In this document: positions 24,979-27,081 of the stretch, piece after piece
How the letters are laid out: each line of letters starts with the position of its first letter
How positions within the stretch are numbered: the first letter of the stretch is position 1
Assembly (NCBI GenBank): GCA_035260485.1
Contig: DATFVC010000005.1
Coordinates: forward strand, 1-27,081
Length of the DNA: 27,081 nucleotides
From: VRUE01 sp035260485
GTDB lineage: Bacteria; Actinomycetota; Thermoleophilia; Solirubrobacterales; 70-9
Reading direction: 5' to 3'
The notes under the pieces: generated by a model
Databases searched by the model: none
What the model was told of the DNA's origin: nothing
Seen by the model: the letters and a program-made list of their open reading frames with translations, nothing else
Made by a program: the position numbers and the translations under genes

Positions 24979-25097
24979 TGCGCAGGAGGTTAACGCCTGC
25001 TCGACAGGCGCGATCCCGCCACTGGGGCGAATCCTCCGTGCCGATCTTTAGACGCGTGTACGTAGAGGCGGAGCTCCGTGGCCGGAAGGGTGTGGCT

Positions 25098-25133
25098 AGT
25101 CCAAAGTGGGCGCTTCACGCCGGTGGGGACTTT
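25098..25133 (+). promoter_or_regulatory. Potentially structured leader before amt
   Basis: The 205-nt gap between the small membrane protein gene and amt contains GGCG/CGCC (25109-25112 with 25118-25121). This is enclosed by either AGTCC/GGACT (25098-25102 with 25127-25131) or AAAGT/ACTTT (25103-25107 with 25129-25133); the two outer pairings exclude each other. No known riboswitch class was recognised. AAAGGA (25166-25171) is the only ribosome-site candidate. Confidence 0.25.
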
Positions 25134-25183
25134 CCCTTCAGATGTCCGGCAGGCCCGTAATCAAGAAAGGAAACACCGGATCA

Positions 25184-26542
25184 ATGGAATGGTTGGATAC
25201 GGGCAATAATGCTTGGCAGCTCACCGCGGCGACCCTGGTCGGCCTGATGAGCGTCCCGGGCCTGGTCGTCCTCTACGGCGGCGTAATGCAGAAACGCTGG
25301 TCGGTGAACTCGATGATGATGGCGTTCGTCGCCTTCGCGATCGTGCTCATCCTCTGGTGCCTGTTCGCCTTCAAAATGGCGTTCGGGAACCCGATGCACA
25401 TCCTCGGAGCCGATAGCGGCTTCTTCGGCAACATGTGGGGGAAGCCGGGCTCGATCCTGAGCAGCTCGAGCCTGCTCGAACAGGCGCACATCCCCGAGTA
25501 CGAAGAATTGGAATTCGCCTTCCCGACGTCGACGCTCGCCTACTTCCAGATCGTCTTCGCCGCGATCACGCCGATCCTGATGCTCGGCTCGGTGCTGGGG
25601 CGGATCAACTTCAAGGCGTGGATCCCGTTCGTCGCGCTCTGGACCGTGTTCGTCTACACGATCAACGCCTTCCTGATCTGGGGCGGTGGCTTCTTCGCCC
25701 AGCACGGAGCGGTCGACTTCTCTGGCGGGTACGTGATCCACCTCGCGGCCGGGGTCTCGGGATTCGTGGCGGCGGCGGTGATCGGCCCGCGGCTGCAGCG
25801 TGACCGCGAGGTAGATGCGCCCAACAACCTGGCGATGGTCGCGGTCGGCGCCGGCCTCCTCTGGATGGGCTGGAACGGCTTCAACGGCGGCGACTGGTAC
25901 GAAGTGAGCGGCATCGCTTCGGCCGCGGTGCTGAACACCAACCTCTGCACCGCCGTCGCCTTCCTGGTCTGGGTCGCCTTCGACTACCTGACCGGTCGCA
26001 AGCCGAGCCTGATCGGCAGCGTCAACGGGATGATCGTCGGCCTCGTCGCGATCACGCCGGCGGCTGGTTTCGTCAACGGCTGGGGCGCGATCATCATCGG
26101 CGTGGTCGCCGCGACCATCGTCTACTTCGCGCTCAACTATCTGAGCCGAGCGGCGCCGTTCCGCAACGTCGACGACACGCTGGGGGTGGTCTATACGCAC
26201 GGCTTCGCCGGCCTGGTTGGCGGCCTGCTTGTCGGCGTCTTCGCCAACAGCGCGATGGCCGAAACCGTCCTCGCCGGCACGATCTCCGGCGGCGGCCTGC
26301 ACCTGCTCGGCTGGCAGGCGCTGACCGCGCTCTGGGTGATCGTGTTCTCCGCAGTTGGCACGTTCATCTTGCTCAAGCTCGTGGGACTGGTGGTGCCGCT
26401 GCGGATGACCGAGGAGGACATGGAGACGGGCGACGTCGCCGTCCACGGGCACGAGGTGTACCCGTCCGACGTCCCCTCGCTCGGGTACCCCGACGGGATG
26501 CCGGCTCACCAGCCAGCGCCCGCCACGGGGGGAGCGGCGTAG
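25184..26542 (+). CDS. amt: Ammonium transporter (Amt/MEP/Rh family)
   Basis: 452 aa from ATG 25184 (MEWLDTGNNAWQLTAATLVGLMSVPGLVVLYGG), the usual Amt beginning; earlier in-frame starts add a polar segment unlike the family. About eleven membrane helices. Signatures: MMAFVAFAIVLILWCLFAF, DFSGGYVIHLAAGVSGFVAAAVIGPR (first pore His), WMGWNGFNGG, GLVAITPAAGFVNGWGAIIIG, DDTLGVVYTHGFAGLVGGLLVGVFA (second pore His region). A cytoplasmic tail follows (MTEEDMETGDVAVHG). Imports ammonium for glutamine synthetase. No glnK gene follows; a terminator hairpin does. Confidence 0.95.
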   Translation: MEWLDTGNNAWQLTAATLVGLMSVPGLVVLYGGVMQKRWSVNSMMMAFVAFAIVLILWCLFAFKMAFGNPMHILGADSGFFGNMWGKPGSILSSSSLLEQAHIPEYEELEFAFPTSTLAYFQIVFAAITPILMLGSVLGRINFKAWIPFVALWTVFVYTINAFLIWGGGFFAQHGAVDFSGGYVIHLAAGVSGFVAAAVIGPRLQRDREVDAPNNLAMVAVGAGLLWMGWNGFNGGDWYEVSGIASAAVLNTNLCTAVAFLVWVAFDYLTGRKPSLIGSVNGMIVGLVAITPAAGFVNGWGAIIIGVVAATIVYFALNYLSRAAPFRNVDDTLGVVYTHGFAGLVGGLLVGVFANSAMAETVLAGTISGGGLHLLGWQALTALWVIVFSAVGTFILLKLVGLVVPLRMTEEDMETGDVAVHGHEVYPSDVPSLGYPDGMPAHQPAPATGGAA

Positions 26543-26548
26543 GGCAGA

Positions 26549-26578
26549 GCCGGGCGGGCCCCCTCCCTGCCGCCCGGC
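26549..26578 (+). terminator. Hairpin after amt (first)
   Basis: GCCGGGCGG (26549-26557), 12-nt loop, CCGCCCGGC (26570-26578), seven bases after the amt stop. No T-tract; it may work with the next hairpin. Confidence 0.4.
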
Positions 26579-26594
26579 TGTCGCGACCACCACG

Positions 26595-26625
26595 GAACCG
26601 CCCCCGACTCTCCCGGGGGCGGTTC
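26595..26625. terminator. Intrinsic terminator between amt and the LysR gene
   Basis: GAACCGCCCCCG (26595-26606), loop ACTCTCC, CGGGGGCGGTTC (26614-26625), then TCGTT. A 12-bp perfect GC-rich stem between convergent genes, so it may serve both. Confidence 0.65.
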
Positions 26626-26651
26626 TCGTTGGTGGGTGAAGCACGCGTGGC

Positions 26652-27081
26652 TCAGGCCGCGGCGTCATCTGGATTGCGGGCGATCTCCCGCAGCACATCG
26701 AGCATCGTCGCCACCGCGGGCGTCACCGCGGCGGCTCGGGGAGTGGCGGCGAACACTTTGCGCACGGGACTGCGCGGGTCCAGAGCACGGACCCGGATGT
26801 CGCTCCGGACCGTGGAGAGCGCCAGCTGGGGGATCAGGGCAACCCCGACCTCGGCGGCGACCAGGCCCTGCACAGTTTGGTAGTCGTCGCTCTCGAACGA
26901 GACCCGCGGCTCGAAGCCAGCGGCGTGGCAGGAGCGGACGACATGGCGGGCGCAAGGGCTGGAGGCGGAGGTCTGGACCCAGGCCTCCTCGTGCAGGTCC
27001 TCCAGCGCCAGCTTGCGCTTGTGCGCCAGCCGGTGCTCGGCGGGGAGGGCGAGGTGAAGCGGGTCGTCGAGCAACTCGAAG
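26652..27081 (-). CDS. LysR-family transcriptional regulator, C-terminal part
   Basis: The gene runs off the right end of the window. About 143 residues of the effector-binding domain are visible: FELLDDPLHLALPAEHRLAHKRKLALEDLHEEAWV, FESDDYQTVQGLVAAEVGVALIPQLAL, VRALDPRSPVRKVFAATPRAAAVTPAVATMLDVL. The DNA-binding helix-turn-helix lies outside. The pattern (HPLA-like, LV.AG.GVALIP) is diagnostic of LysR proteins. The target is unknown; its start and any divergent partner are beyond the window. Confidence 0.88.
   Translation of the reverse strand, partial: FELLDDPLHLALPAEHRLAHKRKLALEDLHEEAWVQTSASSPCARHVVRSCHAAGFEPRVSFESDDYQTVQGLVAAEVGVALIPQLALSTVRSDIRVRALDPRSPVRKVFAATPRAAAVTPAVATMLDVLREIARNPDDAAA

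Overview
The window is high-GC, densely packed chromosomal DNA with strong GC3 bias. The gene content (ergothioneine egtB-egtD, several F420/LLM-type oxidoreductase sequences, an AbiEi/DUF559 protein, glutamine synthetase type III, three-part pnt transhydrogenase) and the many GTG/TTG starts suggest an actinomycete, most likely of the Thermoleophilia/Solirubrobacterales type. That placement is inference from gene content, not a phylogeny. No rRNA, tRNA or CRISPR array was seen.

Layout. 1-1753: end of the proton-translocating transhydrogenase operon (pntA part 2, pntB) with its terminator. 1825-3785: an accessory-looking patch. An AbiEi/DUF559 nuclease-like gene is bracketed by two inverted copies of a 50-bp near-perfect palindrome, followed by a pilin-like secreted protein. 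3842-8100: a short-chain dehydrogenase facing away from an egtB-egtD-hipA-like operon. 8116-10636: an LLM oxidoreductase divergent from glpX, then the wreck of a second LLM oxidoreductase. 10651-13604: a SnoaL-like protein divergent from a YdeI-like/amine oxidase pair, then a DUF4234 protein. 13695-18332: rlmN, a cytochrome P450, a metallophosphoesterase with a tiny membrane protein, and a collagen-like secreted protein. 18373-21698: glutamine synthetase III and CorA on the minus strand. 21849-24978: a HAD-ECH beta-oxidation fusion, a sirtuin, and a small membrane-anchored protein. 25184-27081: ammonium transporter and a LysR regulator cut by the window end.

Metabolic themes are NADPH/redox balance (pnt, ergothioneine, F420-type enzymes), lipid oxidation (SDR, HAD-ECH) and ammonium uptake and assimilation (amt, GSIII). 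The genes are mostly ordinary. The unusual part is the non-coding layer. There are at least two families of structured dispersed repeats. Family A is a 50-bp palindrome with three close copies and one divergent copy; it supplies the start codon of one gene and the stop codons of two. Family B is a hairpin with an identical 20-nt loop and different but still complementary stems. There are also three single palindromes. A TAnnnT-type hexamer 6-10 nt before the start codon of many genes lacking a Shine-Dalgarno suggests widespread leaderless expression.

The best candidate for something undescribed is the 1825-2836 unit: a PD-(D/E)XK-like (DUF559) gene with AbiEi-type N-terminus enclosed by inverted palindromes, with solo palindromes elsewhere. 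This arrangement is reminiscent of REP/RAYT systems but has a different enzyme.
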